Shown here: one piece after another, positions 41,488-56,326 of the stretch
How positions within the stretch are numbered: the first letter of the stretch is position 1
How the letters are laid out: each line of letters begins with the position of its first letter
Program-made: the position numbers and the translations under genes
Assembly: GCF_002237575.1 (NCBI RefSeq)
Contig: NZ_CP022535.1
Coordinates: forward strand, 62,001-126,000
Reading direction: 5' to 3'
Source: Spiroplasma corruscae
GTDB lineage: Bacteria > Bacillota_I > Bacilli_A > Mycoplasmatales > Mycoplasmataceae
DNA length: 64,000 nucleotides
Notes under the pieces: generated by a model
Databases searched by the model: none
What the model saw: the letters and a program-made list of their open reading frames with translations, nothing else
Told to the model about the DNA's origin: nothing

Positions 41488-43632
41488 ATGAATAATAAAG
41501 AAATAGTAATAGACAATGAAGAATATATAAAATTGAATGCGAGATCAAAAATATTTGTTAAAGATAAAGATAATTTTATATTAGATAAGGAAGCTGCGAA
41601 GCTATACATTGAACAACACGTAAAACCAAACTTTATGCATTTTAATAGTATAGAAGAAAGAATTCAATATTTAGTTAAAAATAATTATTATGATGAAGAA
41701 GTTATTAATAAATATAAAATGAATGAAATTATTGAATTAACAAACTTAGCATATAACTATAATCATACATTTCCTAGTTTTATGGGTGCGTTAAAGTTCT
41801 ATAATGCATATGCATTAAAAACATTTGATGGAAAAATGTATTTAGAAAATTATGAAGAAAGAATAGTGATGAATGCATTGTTCTTGGCGGGCGGAGACTT
41901 TAAAAAATCTGAAGACTTATTAAAACAAATGATATTAAATAGATATCAACCAGCAACACCAACATTCTTAAATGCAGGAAAAAAACAAAGAGGAGAATAT
42001 GTTTCTTGTTATCTGCTAAGAGTCGAAGATAATATGGAATCAATTGCAAGAGCCGTGACAACTTCCCTACAACTTTCAAAAAGAGGTGGTGGAGTAGCGT
42101 TATGTTTAACAAACTTACGTGAATTCGGGGCACCTATAAAAAACATTGAAAACCAAGCAACAGGTGTAATACCAGTTATGAAAATATTAGAAGATACTTT
42201 TTCTTATGCTAATCAGTTAGGTCAAAGACAAGGTGCAGGAGCGGTATATTTAAATGTTCATCACCCTGATATTATTTCATTCTTAGATACTAAAAGAGAA
42301 AACGCGGATGAAAAAATAAGAATTAAATCCTTATCTCTTGGAGTTGTAGTTCCAGATATAACATTTGAATTAGCAAAAGATAATAAAGAAATGGCCTTGT
42401 TCAGTCCTTATGATGTCGAAAAAGTTTATGGTAAAGCATTTTCAGATATTTCTGTTACTGAAGAATATGAAAACATGCTAAATAACCCAAACATAAAAAA
42501 AACATTTATTAATGCAAGAAAGTTATTTCAAACAATAGCTGAACTTCACTTTGAAAGTGGTTACCCTTATCTTTTATTTGATGATACTGTTAATAATAGA
42601 AATGCACATCAAGGAAGAATTGTTATGAGTAACTTATGCAGCGAAATTGTACAAGTAAGTACACCAAGTACTTTTAATGAAGATTTATCATTTGATAAAT
42701 TAGGTGAAGATATTTGTTGTAACCTTGGGAGTCTAAATATAGCAAAAGTTATGGAAAGTGGTAAGGATTTCGGTCATGTTGTATTTGATGCGATATGATC
42801 ATTAGATTATGTCTCTAGAAACTCTGATTTAAAAAGTGCGCCATCTATAGAAAATGGAAATAAAAATAACCATGCCGTTGGTTTAGGAGCAATGAACTTA
42901 CACGGTTTCTTAGCAACAAATAAAATTTATTATAATTCTAACGAAGCAGTTGATTTTACTAATATGTTCTTTTATACACTTGCTTATAATGCATTTAGAG
43001 CTTCAACCAAGTTAGCCCAAAAATACGGTCCCTTTAATAATTTCAAGTCTACAAAGTTTGCAGATGGTTCTTATTTCGATAAGTATTTAAAATGTAATAA
43101 AGATGAATGAACACCTAAGACTGAAACAGTGAAAGAAATATTCAAGAAATATGGAGTAGATATCCCTACTCAACAAAATTGATTAAACTTAGTTGAGGAA
43201 ATTAAAAAGAATGGGCTTGCGAACTCACATCTATTAGCAGTTGCTCCAACTGGTTCAATAAGTTATTTATCTTCTTGTACACCTAGTTTACAACCTGTTG
43301 TAGCACCTGTTGAAGTAAGAAAAGAAGGTAAACTTGGAAGAGTGTATGTTCCTGCATATAATATTAACTTTGATAATATGCAATATTATGCAATGGATGC
43401 ATACAATGTAGGACCGGATTGAATAATTGATGTTGCAGCAGCAGCTCAACAACACGTTGATCAAGCTATATCATTAACATTATTCATGACTGATAAAGCT
43501 ACTACTAGAGATTTAAATAAAGCATACATAAGAGCATTTAAAAAAGGGTGCGCTTCAATTTATTATGTAAGGGTACGTCAAGATGTACTTGAAGATAGTG
43601 AAAATTATGATTGTGATGCTTGTGTAATATAG
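41488..43632 (+). CDS. nrdE: Class I ribonucleotide reductase large subunit
   Basis: NrdE reduces ribonucleoside diphosphates using the radical from NrdF. The 714-residue protein has the redox Cys in [12 protein letters not shown], the radical-site segment SNLCSEIVQ with the thiyl Cys, [29 protein letters not shown], and the C-terminal electron-relay pair in CDACVI. Start choice: the ATG at 41488 has room for the AAAGGGG site; the in-frame ATG at 41476 lies only one base after that site. UGA Trp codons occur at 42796, 43108, 43180 and 43420. With NrdD-NrdG it gives the cell two independent routes to deoxynucleotides. A strong terminator follows. Confidence 0.95.
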
Positions 43633-43635
43633 TAT

Positions 43636-43672
43636 AAAAAAAACTTTTAAGTTAAAATTAAAAGTTTTTTTA
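43636..43672 (+). terminator. Terminator after nrdE
   Basis: AAAAAACTTTTAA and TTAAAAGTTTTTT pair perfectly around a GTTAAAA loop and end in a T-run. Confidence 0.82.
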
Positions 43673-43684
43673 TTTTTTGTTCTA

Positions 43685-43690
43685 TATAAT
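43685..43690 (+). promoter_or_regulatory. Possible -10 element of the ABC operon
   Basis: TATAAT lies 28 nt upstream of the first ABC ATPase gene. The -35 position falls in the T-run of the nrdE terminator. Confidence 0.35.
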
Positions 43691-43718
43691 AATATTAATA
43701 ATAAAGGATAATAAAAAC

Positions 43719-44474
43719 ATGATTGAAATTAAAAATATATCAAGAAAAATTGGAAACTTTAGTTTAAAAGAAGTCAGCTTTAACATTAAAGATGGTGATG
43801 TAATAGCATTCGTTGGAGATAATGGTGCTGGTAAAACAACAACAATTAAAGCTTTATTTGGTGAACTCAAATTAGATAGTGGTTCTATTTTGATTGATGG
43901 AGAAGACATATTTAAAAATAACAATTTAAGAAGAGTTGCATTCTTTCCGGATTCAAACAACGTCCCATTAAATATGAAACTATCAGATTATTTAAGATAT
44001 ATTTGTGCAGCTAATGATCTTTCTAAAGAAGAGACAGAACTTAATACAGAATATGTTTATAGATTACTAGAATTAAAACCTTATAAAGATAAGTTAATAA
44101 AAAAACTATCATCTGGGTGAAAAAAGAAAGCAATTATGGCAAGTGTATTAATTAGAAAACCGAAGTATATTATATTTGATGAACCAACCGCAAACGTTGA
44201 TGTGGAATCAAAGCTATACTTTATGGAAATATTTAGGCTACTTGCAAAATCAGGTATAACTATTCTTATTACTAGTCATATAATCGAAGAACTTCAAGAA
44301 GTTGCAAATCATTTAGTTCTTATCAAAAAAGGCCAAATTGTACATGATAAAGATTTTGATAATAAAAGCGAGAAAATAATGGATGTATATAAACAATATA
44401 TGCAAAGTCCAATTAGAGATTTAACCATATTAAGAAATTTATACAGAGACAAAAAGGGTAAACACAATGAATAA
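43719..44474 (+). CDS. ABC transporter ATP-binding protein, tandem copy 1
   Basis: The 251-residue ATPase has Walker A GDNGAGKTTT, a D/Q-loop region with AFFPDSNN, the signature LSSGWKKK, Walker B YIIFDEPTANVD and the switch His in ILITSHII. The signature differs from canonical LSGGQ because Gln is Trp, encoded by UGA. The domain type is that of ABC-2 exporters. The ATG at 43719 gives the standard N-terminus MIEIKNIS. It overlaps the permease gene by 8 nt. Its Walker A region is nearly identical at the DNA level to that of the second copy at 46348, pointing to duplication or gene conversion. The substrate is unknown. Confidence 0.93.
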
Positions 44475-46338
44475 TTTAGTTAATAAAAGTATTATAAAAA
44501 AAAGTCTAAAAGAGAATTATAAAAACTTTAATAATCTTTATACAATCAATCTAAAAGTTTCAATTAAAACAGCAAGTATTCTTGCGATAGGAATTATAAT
44601 GTCGGTAGTATTATTTATTTTCTTAGCCGTAGAATTATCTACTAGTTATTCACCTGAAGCAAGCTACTCAAGTATGAGAGATTTAACATATATATTTTGT
44701 TCAGGAATAGCTATTTTGACAATGATGGTTTTATCATTTTATTTATATAAAACACAAACAAAAAATGGAATACAAGCAATTGAACTAAGAGCTGGATATA
44801 CGATATTTAAATCTTTTTTAATTAGGCAGTTTATTCAAATTACAATATTTTCTATTTACATTATTCCAGTTTTTGTATTATCGCTATCATTTATATTTTT
44901 ATTTAATATTAGTGTTTCATTTTATATTGGCACTATATTTTCTCAAATATTTTTTGTTTTAATAATAGGTTTATTAGCGGGAATTATCGTTAATACATTG
45001 ATATTAGGTTTTAAAACTGCAATGGCAGCTTGCTTATCAACAATTTTCTTAATCCTAGTGTCACTTGTCCCATTTATATATAATATCTCTTCTAGTACAT
45101 TTAGTAATATGAATGGGTCTTCAAATAATTTAAATTTATCAACTATTAACTTAAAATTTAAGACTGGTTCTGATTTTTATCAAGAGTTTAAAGATGATAG
45201 TAATGTAAAAAATATTTTTAAAGATGATATTAATTCTTTATATAATCTTAATAATAATTATAATAGTATGCTTGATGAATTTGTTAATGTTGGTGGAAAT
45301 AGAAGTAAAGAACCATACGTTACTAACTCATTATCAAAATGACTTATTGATTATAAAGTAAAATCATTCAATCCACTTAATAAACCATTTTTTGAAGGTG
45401 AGTTAATGTATAATTACAAACTTGTAAAATATGAAAAGCCCGTTTTATATATATTTCAAAACATGTCATTCTTTGAACTATTAAAAGCGATTAATGATAA
45501 ATTATTAAGTGACGATATATTTAATTCATTGAATAAATCATATCAAAATGTTGTACCTTATATTTTTAATAATAATAAATATAATAAAACAATAAATGTA
45601 AGATTAGAAAGTTTATTAAATGATGTAAAAACTTATTTACCTGATTATTCAAACTTGGCTGAATACATAAATCAAGTATATTTGGAAAACTATGATTTTA
45701 TGTCAAACCGTGAGAATAATATAATAAACACCGTAGTCTCATCTTCTTATAATAGTTTGTATGAAAATGACACATGAGGTTATCGTTTTTTTTGTGATTC
45801 AAATTATAATGTAAATAGTAAACCTAATTGTGATAAAGATGTAGTTGATAGAAATGATAAATTAGCAGAAAAATATAAATTGTATCCTGAATTAAAAGTA
45901 TTTAATGCTGTTTTCTTAGGATTGTGAAAAAATAGTATGTTATTTAGTATGTCGGATGAAGAAAGTGTAAGTTCTTCATTAGATAGTTATTTATACGCTA
46001 GTCAGAAATATTCAAGTATTAGGACTCAAATAATACTTCATTGACCAATGTTATTTAGTGGATTATTTATGGACCCACTAATTGATGATTCATACTCAAC
46101 ATTATCTAGTATTTCAATGTCAAAGCCATCGACATATATTAAAAATTTATTTAATTACGAATATTTATCACCAGAGTATTTACCAGAAAATAGTGGTTTG
46201 ACACCTATTTTTGAAAAGGAAAAGTTAGAGTATTCATTGTACTTTAATAAAGGCTTAGCAATTTTTGTCTACATAGTACTTGTCTCACCACTTCTATATA
46301 TAGACTGACTATTATTTAAAAGAAAGGCTAGAATTTAG
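44467..46338 (+). CDS. ABC-2-type permease with large ectodomain, tandem copy 1
   Basis: The 623-residue membrane protein is the partner of the ATPase at 43719. About five hydrophobic helices lie in residues 35-210. They include ILAIGIIMSVVLFIFLAVEL, a helix after SMRDLTYIF, and the cytoplasmic-side motif NGIQAIELRAGYTIFKSFL between helices 2 and 3. A hydrophilic domain of about 380 residues follows, rich in Asn, Ser and Tyr, probably outside the cell. The last helix is near residues 596-618 (FVYIVLVSPLLYI). This layout resembles ABC-2 exporters with a big extracytoplasmic loop. I do not recognise the loop family. It ends 9 nt before the second ATPase. UGA Trp codons occur throughout. Confidence 0.8.
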
Positions 46339-46347
46339 GTGATCGGT

Positions 46348-47085
46348 ATGATAGAAATAAAAAACATAACACGTGAAATTGGTGGTTTTTTACTAAATAA
46401 AGTAAGTTTTAAAATAAAAAAAGGTTCTGTTGTTGCATTCGTTGGAGATAATGGTGCTGGTAAAACAACAACAATAAAAGCTTTGTTTGGAGAACTCAAG
46501 TTAGATAGTGGAAGCATTACTATTGATGGAGAAAACTTATTTGATAATAATAATCTTCGTAAAGTTGCTTTCTTCCCGGATTCAAACAATGTACCAATGG
46601 ATTTATCTTTAAAAGATTATGTTTCATATTTATGTGCAGCGAATGGAATTAATAAAAAAGAAAGCAAAAAGAATGCTAAAGATGTTTTCAAAATGCTAGG
46701 ACTTGAAAAGTATGCAACTAAAAAAATGGGCCAACTAAGTGCTGGTTGAAAAAAACGCGCGATAATGGCTAGTATTTTAGTAAGAACACCTGAGTACATT
46801 GTATTAGATGAACCTACTGCCAACGTTGATGTAGAAGCAAAATTATCATTTATGAACATATTGCATGAATTAAGGAACATAGGAGTAACTATTCTTATTA
46901 CAAGTCATATCTTAGAAGAGTTGCAAGAAATGGCAAATTATCTTGTGCTTATTAACGAAGGTGAAATTGTTTATGAAAATGATTTTGACAATACAAAAGA
47001 AAGCATTTCAGATATTTATAAAAAATATAGAGTTAAAAGGTTAGACAAAGAGAAAATATTAGGGGAATTATATAATGGAAAATAA
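46348..47085 (+). CDS. ABC transporter ATP-binding protein, tandem copy 2
   Basis: The 245-residue ATPase is a paralogue of the one at 43719: Walker A GDNGAGKTTT, GELKLDSGSI, AFFPDSNNVP, signature LSAGWKKR, Walker B YIVLDEPTANVD and switch His in ILITSHIL. Again the signature Gln is Trp (UGA). The ATG at 46348 is chosen since AGGTGA lies 5 nt upstream; a GTG at 46339 would add three residues. It overlaps the second permease by 11 nt. Together with copy 1 it may form a heterodimeric exporter or two homodimeric systems. Confidence 0.93.
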
Positions 47086-48961
47086 TAAAAAAATTATAGC
47101 TAATAATGAAAATTTGTTATTAGATAAGCCCAAAAATAAAACTAAGTTAAATAAAGATCATTCTAAAATAATTACATTATTTCTTATTAATTTAAAAAGA
47201 GTGATTGTTAACAAAGGTATAATAGCAATGGCTTGCTTATTCTTAATATTTAGCTTTATTTTTACAATATCAATCTCTTCTAACTTTAATAGTTCTGATT
47301 TAGCAATAATAATTGTAAAGTTTATTGTTCAAACATTCTTTTTTGTTATATTTTTAACTTTATTAATAAATGACTTGTTTAAAAAACAAATGACAGACGG
47401 TGTTCAAATTATTGAAATTAGATCAGGTATCAAGCTAAAAAACTCATTTATAATGAGATTTTTACTATATATCCTAATTGCTTTTGTAATTTGCTTTGCC
47501 AATATGATAATTACAATGATTCTAAAACCAGGAGTTTTATTCTCTACATCTATATCTTCAAAAGTATTATGAAGTACAATATTCTTTTACTTTATGTTTA
47601 CAATTATATGAGCACCTATATTGATTGCAATTAATATTTCATTAGGGGCTGCGGGCTCTGTTGTATTAAACATTTTTATTGGTACAATAATGATATTCAC
47701 ACAGCTTATATCTACTTTCTTAATACAAACATTTACTAATAACTATAATTATCAAGTAACTATGTCCCCAAGTTGAACAACAAGAATTAAAATGTCTTAT
47801 GATTTTTATACAACATTCAAAGGTGATGAACTTGTAAAAGGTTGATTTGATGATAAATTTATGACTATTATTAGTGAAAATGTAAATAATTCATATCAAA
47901 ATGCAAAAGAAGGTACCGACGAAGATAACTACTCTGATACAAATGAGTTAAATTATGTATTTAGTTTTGACAAATGAGCAAGTTTATTAAATAATAGTTA
48001 TAATAGTAATAAACCAAGTGCATCAAAGGAATCTTCACTATTATTTAATTTATTTGCAGGTAGAGTTAACTATGCTGTAAATTATGTAGATACACCATTG
48101 AGACTTTTGGAAAACACAAAAATATTTAATTTAATGAATAGTGTGTTTGAAGTGGTTAATAAAAACTTTTTATCTAATGATAATAGAGCGCCATACGATA
48201 ATGCTAATAAAAAAGCTTTTTTTGAAAATGGTGGTTCAAATGATATAGATTTAAAGAAATTTATCAATTATCTTAAAACTCAAAATGAACTTAAGAATTA
48301 TATAAACTTATTTGACTGAATATTAAATACTTATAATAATTATAGTGAGTCAATAGACTCAGCATTTCAAACATTGTATAGTATAACTTTGCAAACATTA
48401 CAACTAACTTACCTAAAATCTAGTGACTGAAGAAGTTATATAGAATACGATAGCGAAAATGAAAAATGGATTAATTATAATAATAGGGTTGGTGAAGTTT
48501 ATAATAGATATCCAGAATTAATATTAATTAATTACATGGTATTAAACAATTTCACTAATTCAGTAAAAATAGATGTTAATAATGGGAATTCTTTATCTGA
48601 AATCCTAAATGCAAATGATAGTTCTTCTACTGAGACTAATTTGATTCTAACTTTGAATCCATTTACCCACTTTATTTCATTATTTACAAATTCATTTACA
48701 GACCCAATTACTAATGATTTATACCAAGCTTCATATAATTTTGCTTGAATTGGGCCACGTAAACCAATAATAAATACTTCTGAATTGTCAGATTTTGATT
48801 CTAAAAATAGAAGTGGTGATATAAGCCCTATATATGAAAACTACACTCCAGAGTATAAATCATTATTTTCTATAACAGGAACTTATATATTCTATTTGTT
48901 ATTCTCAATATTTTTGGACTATATGGCATATCTTATATTTAAAAAAGTTTCAAGAGTTTAA
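47075..48961 (+). CDS. ABC-2-type permease with large ectodomain, tandem copy 2
   Basis: The 628-residue protein has the same plan as the permease at 44467, and is diverged from it in sequence. A hydrophilic N-terminus is followed by about five helices (IIAMACLFLIFSFIFTISIS first), with the motif DGVQIIEIRSGIKLKNSFIM that corresponds to the NGIQAIELRAG motif of copy 1. A large Asn/Ser/Tyr-rich region of about 380 residues is probably extracytoplasmic. A last helix near residues 605-625 contains FYLLFSIFLDYMAYLIF. The stop codon is followed directly by a terminator, ending the four-gene operon. The substrate is unknown; bacteriocin, peptide or lipid export are possibilities without evidence. 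Confidence 0.78.
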
Positions 48962-48985
48962 AACCTATTTCTATAGGTTTTTTTT
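48960..48985 (+). terminator. Terminator after the ABC operon
   Basis: AAACCTAT and ATAGGTTT pair around a TTCT loop with a long T-run after, beginning at the permease stop codon. Confidence 0.82.
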
Positions 48986-48992
48986 CAATAGA

Positions 48993-49022
48993 TTGACATT
49001 TTTTAAATACTTGTCATATAGA
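48993..49022 (+). promoter_or_regulatory. Promoter of ptsI (-35 TTGACA, -10 TATAGA)
   Basis: TTGACA at 48993-48998 is followed after 18 nt by TATAGA at 49017-49022. A further TATAAT at 49048-49053 could serve as a second start. The ptsI ATG is at 49084 with GGAGGG before it. Confidence 0.55.
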
Positions 49023-49083
49023 ATTAAGTTAATCAAGTTATTTTATGTATAATATATATTGAATATTAGGAGGGTAACAACAT

Positions 49084-50802
49084 ATGTGCAAAAAGTTCAA
49101 TGGAATAGGTGCTAGTAATGGTATAGCACTTGCTAAAGTTTATATTCTAAAAGAAGAACAAATTATAATCAATAAAAGTGAAGTTAAAGATATTGATAGT
49201 GAAATAGTTTTAGTTCAAGAATCTATTAAAAAAGCAAAAAGTGATCTACAAAATTTAAAAAAAATAGCAGAGGAAAAACTAGGGGAAGAAAAAGCAGCAA
49301 TATTTGAGGCTCACGCTTCAATATTAGAAGATCCAGTAATGGTGGAAGAATTTGTTGCCCTAATTAAAGAAAAAAACTATAGTGCATCAAAATCAATTAG
49401 TGAAGTATCAAACAAATATATTGATATGTTTAAGGCTATGGATGATCAATATTTTAAAGAGAGAGCAGCAGATATTAAAGATGTAACAGAAAGATTGTTA
49501 AGATATGTTCTTGGACTTCAGGTTCTTGATCTAGCAACAATAAGTGAGGAAGTTGTTATAGTAGCTGAAGACTTAACTCCATCACAAACTGCACAATTAA
49601 ACCCCGCTTTCGTAAAAGGATTTGCATGTAATGTGGGTGGAAGAACAAGCCATGCTGCAATTATGGCAAGAAGCTTAGAGATTCCTGCAGTCCTTGGTTT
49701 AAAGACAATATTATCAACTGTAAAAGAAAATGACTTAATAGCAATAAATGGTTCAAATGGAGAGGTAGAATTAAATCCATCTGATAAAAATGTTTGACAA
49801 GAATTAGCTTTAAAATATATTAAAGAAAAAGAAGAATTGAAAAAAATGAAAAATCAACCAACTTTAACAAAAGATGGTTATGATAAATTCATTTTGGAAG
49901 CTAATATTGGTAGTCCAAAAGACGTCGACTCAGTTCTAGAAAACGGTGCTGAAGGAATAGGTTTGTTTAGAAGTGAATTTCTATACATGGATAACGATCA
50001 TTTTCCAACTGAAGAAGAGCAATTTAAATCTTATAAAGAAGTAGTAGAAAAAATGAATGGTAAGTTAGTGGTAATCAGAACCCTTGATATAGGTGGCGAC
50101 AAAAAACTTTCTTACTTTAATTTCCCAAATGAAATGAACCCATTTTTAGGGTATAGAGCTATAAGATTTACACTAGATAGAAAAGATATTTTTAAAGATC
50201 AAATAAGAGCTTTGCTTAGAGCAAGTGCTTTCGGTCCACTTGGAATTATGTTCCCGATGATAGCTACAGTTGATGAATTCCTTGCAGCGAAAAAATTTAC
50301 ACTTGATTGTAAAGAAGAACTTATTAATGAAGGTCAAAAAGTAGGTGCTCATTTAGAAATTGGTATGATGGTTGAAATTCCTGCAGCCGCTGTTAACGCT
50401 GAAAATTTTGCAAAACATGCAGATTTCTTCTCAATAGGAACAAATGATTTGATTCAGTATTCAATGGCCGCTGATAGAATGAGTGAAAATGTTGCATATT
50501 TATATCAACCTTATAACCCTTCAATTTTAAATCTTGTAAAAATGACTATTGATGGCGGTCACAAGCATAAAAGATGAGTAGGAATGTGTGGAGAAATGGC
50601 TGGTGAGCCTGATGCATTACCATTGTTAATGGGTCTTGGATTAGATGCTTATTCAATGTCAGCTACAAGTATTCTTAAAGCTAGAAGTATTATGTCAAAA
50701 CTTACTTTAAAAGAAACACAAGAGTTATCTTCAAAAGCATTGAAATGTGAAAATACAGAAGAAGTATTAAAATTAGTCAATGATTTAATGAAAAATAAAT
50801 AA
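49084..50802 (+). CDS. ptsI: PTS enzyme I (phosphoenolpyruvate-protein phosphotransferase)
   Basis: Enzyme I takes phosphate from phosphoenolpyruvate and passes it to HPr. The 572-residue protein has the family layout: an N-terminal HPr-binding and His domain with the active H190 in [13 protein letters not shown], then the PEP-binding barrel with [40 protein letters not shown], the second signature [17 protein letters not shown] and the Cys loop [12 protein letters not shown] Trp codons at 49795 and 50575 join three parts. AGGAGGG lies upstream of the ATG. crr follows 66 nt later; ptsH is elsewhere. Confidence 0.97.
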
Positions 50803-50868
50803 ATATTACAAATGTTTTAATAGTTTATCTAAATAATATAAAATATAAGTATGAAAGAAGGTATAACT

Positions 50869-51345
50869 ATGGGATTATTTACAAAAAACAAAAGTCTGGA
50901 AGTATTTTCTCCAGTGGACGGAGAAGTTATTAGTATAACTGATGTGGAGGATGAAGTATTCTCTGAAAAAATGCTTGGAGATGGACTGGCTATCATTCCA
51001 AGTAATGGAAGTTTCCACGCACCAATTGATGGAAAACTAGTAACAGTTTTTCCTAGTGGGCATGCATATGGTATTCTTGCAAAAAATGGTGTTGAAATTT
51101 TATTACACATTGGTATTGACACTGTATCCCTTGACGGAGAAGGATTCGACATCAAAGTAAAACAAAATGACAATGTTCAGGTTGGGGACTTACTTGCTGA
51201 TGTAAATATTGGAGAAGTTTCTAAAAAGGTACCTTCAATGCAAACACCTCTTATTTTTACGACTGAATCAATGGATGGGAAAAAATTTGAAATCGTAAAA
51301 ACAGGAACGGTTAAAAAAGGTGATTTAATAGCAGTTGTGAAATAA
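50869..51345 (+). CDS. crr: PTS glucose-type EIIA component
   Basis: EIIA-Glc relays phosphate from HPr to EIIB, here presumably to the EIICB at 25342 that has no fused EIIA. The 158-residue product has LEVFSPVDGEVISITDVEDE, FPSGHAYGI with the supporting His, and the phosphorylated H80 in LLHIGIDTVSLDGEGF, followed by KVKQNDNVQVGDLL. The ATG at 50869 is preferred: GAAAGAAGG ends 7 nt upstream and the product begins at the usual place. The in-frame ATG at 50851 would overlap that site. A terminator-like hairpin begins at its stop codon. Confidence 0.95.
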   Translation: MGLFTKNKSLEVFSPVDGEVISITDVEDEVFSEKMLGDGLAIIPSNGSFHAPIDGKLVTVFPSGHAYGILAKNGVEILLHIGIDTVSLDGEGFDIKVKQNDNVQVGDLLADVNIGEVSKKVPSMQTPLIFTTESMDGKKFEIVKTGTVKKGDLIAVVK

Positions 51346-51376
51346 AACAATAAACAATAAGTTTATTGTTTTTTTA
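51345..51376 (+). terminator. Hairpin with U-run between crr and guaA
   Basis: CAATAAAC and GTTTATTG pair around AATAA and a run of T follows. It ends 16 nt before the guaA ATG, leaving room only for the AAAGGA site. Confidence 0.75.
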
Positions 51377-51392
51377 TGAAAGGAATTTATTA

Positions 51393-54414
<3,022 letters not shown>

Positions 54415-54430
54415 CAAAGGCAACTCTTAT

Positions 54431-55396
54431 ATGATAAATAATATTAAGTATAGAGATAGAAAATTTCTACAAGATGATACATTTAGGTTTAATTTCAATT
54501 CACTAAATTATAAAGTGGATGGAGTAATTTTTATCCTAACATCTTTTGTAATTCCATTTTTATTCTCGCTATTCTTTAGAATATTTTTAGATTTAAAAAA
54601 TAATAGTACAACTCAAGAAATTCTTGTTTATATAAATCTTTTATCAATTATAATAGGGTTGGTTATATTCATAATTAGAAATCCTAAAAAAATATTAAAA
54701 AATAGTTACTCTATGTTCTATTTTTTTTCAATATTACCCACTGTTATGGCTGTCATAATTTTGTCAATCAGTAGTCCAATAGTAAATGACAATAATAAAA
54801 AAGTACTTGTTTCATTTTTAAGTATGATTTCACAAATATTAAGCGAAATTATAATTATTATATTGGCTTTTGTTCTTGATAAAAAGCTTGGTAGTAGAAT
54901 AGTTTATACTTTTAAAAATGAAAAAATAAGTCTTTTAATATGAGTGTTGATAGGTTTTTTACTTCTATATTTTATTTCAAGTTTATTTTTCTCTATGTTA
55001 ATTGAAGATTTTATTTTAAAACTTCCACCTAGTGATAATCAAGATAACCTTAATTCTTTGCTAGGTAGTGACTCAAATGCAATAAAAATATCATATGGTA
55101 TTTTATTATTCTTACTTACAATATTGGTCGCACCAATTTGCGAAGAAATATGTATGAGAGAGTCATATTTTGTTAATTGTTCAAATGGTTATATTGGGAT
55201 AGTTTTTAGCACTTTAAATTTTGGTTATATTCATTATGGTAGTACTGGAGATTTTGAACATTTTATGACATATACTTCAGCAGCATTAGTGTTGTCAACA
55301 TTTTTTTGATTTACGAAAGGAAATGTCACATATACGTGACTTATCCATATGTTAAATAACTTAATAGCTTTAATTATTACCTTTGTGTTATTGTAA
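54431..55396 (+). CDS. CPBP family intramembrane metalloprotease
   Basis: The 321-residue membrane protein has about seven to eight helices. The C-terminal third shows the CPBP (Abi, Rce1-like) motifs in order: EExxxR as E238-E-I-C-M-R243 in APICEEICMRES, FxxxH in FGYIHYG, and HxxxN in LIHMLNNLIALI. These coordinate the catalytic metal within the membrane. Substrates in Mollicutes are unknown; bacteriocin self-immunity or membrane protein processing are typical roles. UGA Trp codons at 54941, 55307 and 55337 must be read through for the motifs to be joined. It overlaps the pseudouridine synthase gene by one base. Confidence 0.85.
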
Positions 55397-56325
55397 TGGC
55401 AAAATTTACTGCTACAAGCAATGATACAGGACAAACACTAGTAAAGTTTGTTAAAAAGGTTTATAGAAATACTAATTTAAGTATTATATATAAATGATTT
55501 AGAAAAGGTAAAATTAAAGTTAACTATAAAAAACAAAAAGACTTAAAATATATAATTAGTGAAAACGATTTTATAGAAGTTTTTGATTCGGAACTACCAA
55601 TTGACAGAAATAAGTTTAATTTAGTTGATTTTTCAAGTCTGAAAATACTTTACGAGGATGAAAACATCCTTGTAACTGACAAAGAACAAGGTTTAGAGGT
55701 TCATTCACCTGTAAAAGTTTCGCTAGATTCAATGGTGAGGTCATATTTAATTTCATCCAATAAATTTATTCCAGATAATGAAAACAGCTATGTTATAAGT
55801 CATGTTCATAGAATAGATAAGTTAACAAAAGGGATAGTAATATATGCAAAGAATAAAGCTACACACTCTTCTTTAATAGAAGCAATTAAGGATAAAGAAA
55901 AAATTAAAAAGTATTATTTAGTTTGAGCAGAAAACTCATTAGCTCCAATTGGAAATATAAAGGGTCAATTAAATTATAGTGATCTTGATAAAAGAATGTT
56001 TTTCTCACAAGATAAAAAAACAAAAGATAGAACCAAACAAGTAGAACAAATTCATGAGTTAATTTCTGAAAAAAATAATATTTATAGAGTACAAATTTTA
56101 ACAGGGAGAAAACACCAGATTAGAGCAGTTTTCTCATATTTTAAATGTCCAATTGTAAATGATAATAAATATAAAGCTAAGAAACAATATCACGGAACAT
56201 TTGGATTAATTGCATCTTGCATTGAGTTTCTAAATTTTGATGATCATTTGAGCTATCTAAATGGTCTAATTATCCAATCTAACTACAATTTTAATGATAA
56301 AATAAACAATAATATAGGAGGATAA
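55396..56325 (+). CDS. RluC/RluD-family pseudouridine synthase
   Basis: The 309-residue protein isomerises uridines in RNA, most likely 23S rRNA. An S4-like N-terminal region (WFRKGKIKVNYKKQKD) is followed by the catalytic domain with ILYEDENILVTDKEQGLEVH, the catalytic D141 in HRIDKLTKGIVIYAKN, KKYYLVW and VQILTGRKHQIRAVFSYFKC. These are the RluA-superfamily motifs in order. In the standard family the HRLD motif continues with T-S-G; here it is HRIDKLTKG. It starts at the last base of the protease gene and is followed 1 nt later by a flippase-like gene. The precise target base cannot be told from sequence. Confidence 0.9.
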
Positions 56326-56326
56326 A

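Noticed and set aside
50829-51173. Long minus-strand reading frame across crr
   Set aside because: It is the complement of a highly conserved EIIA gene and has no start signals; conservation on the plus strand explains its openness.
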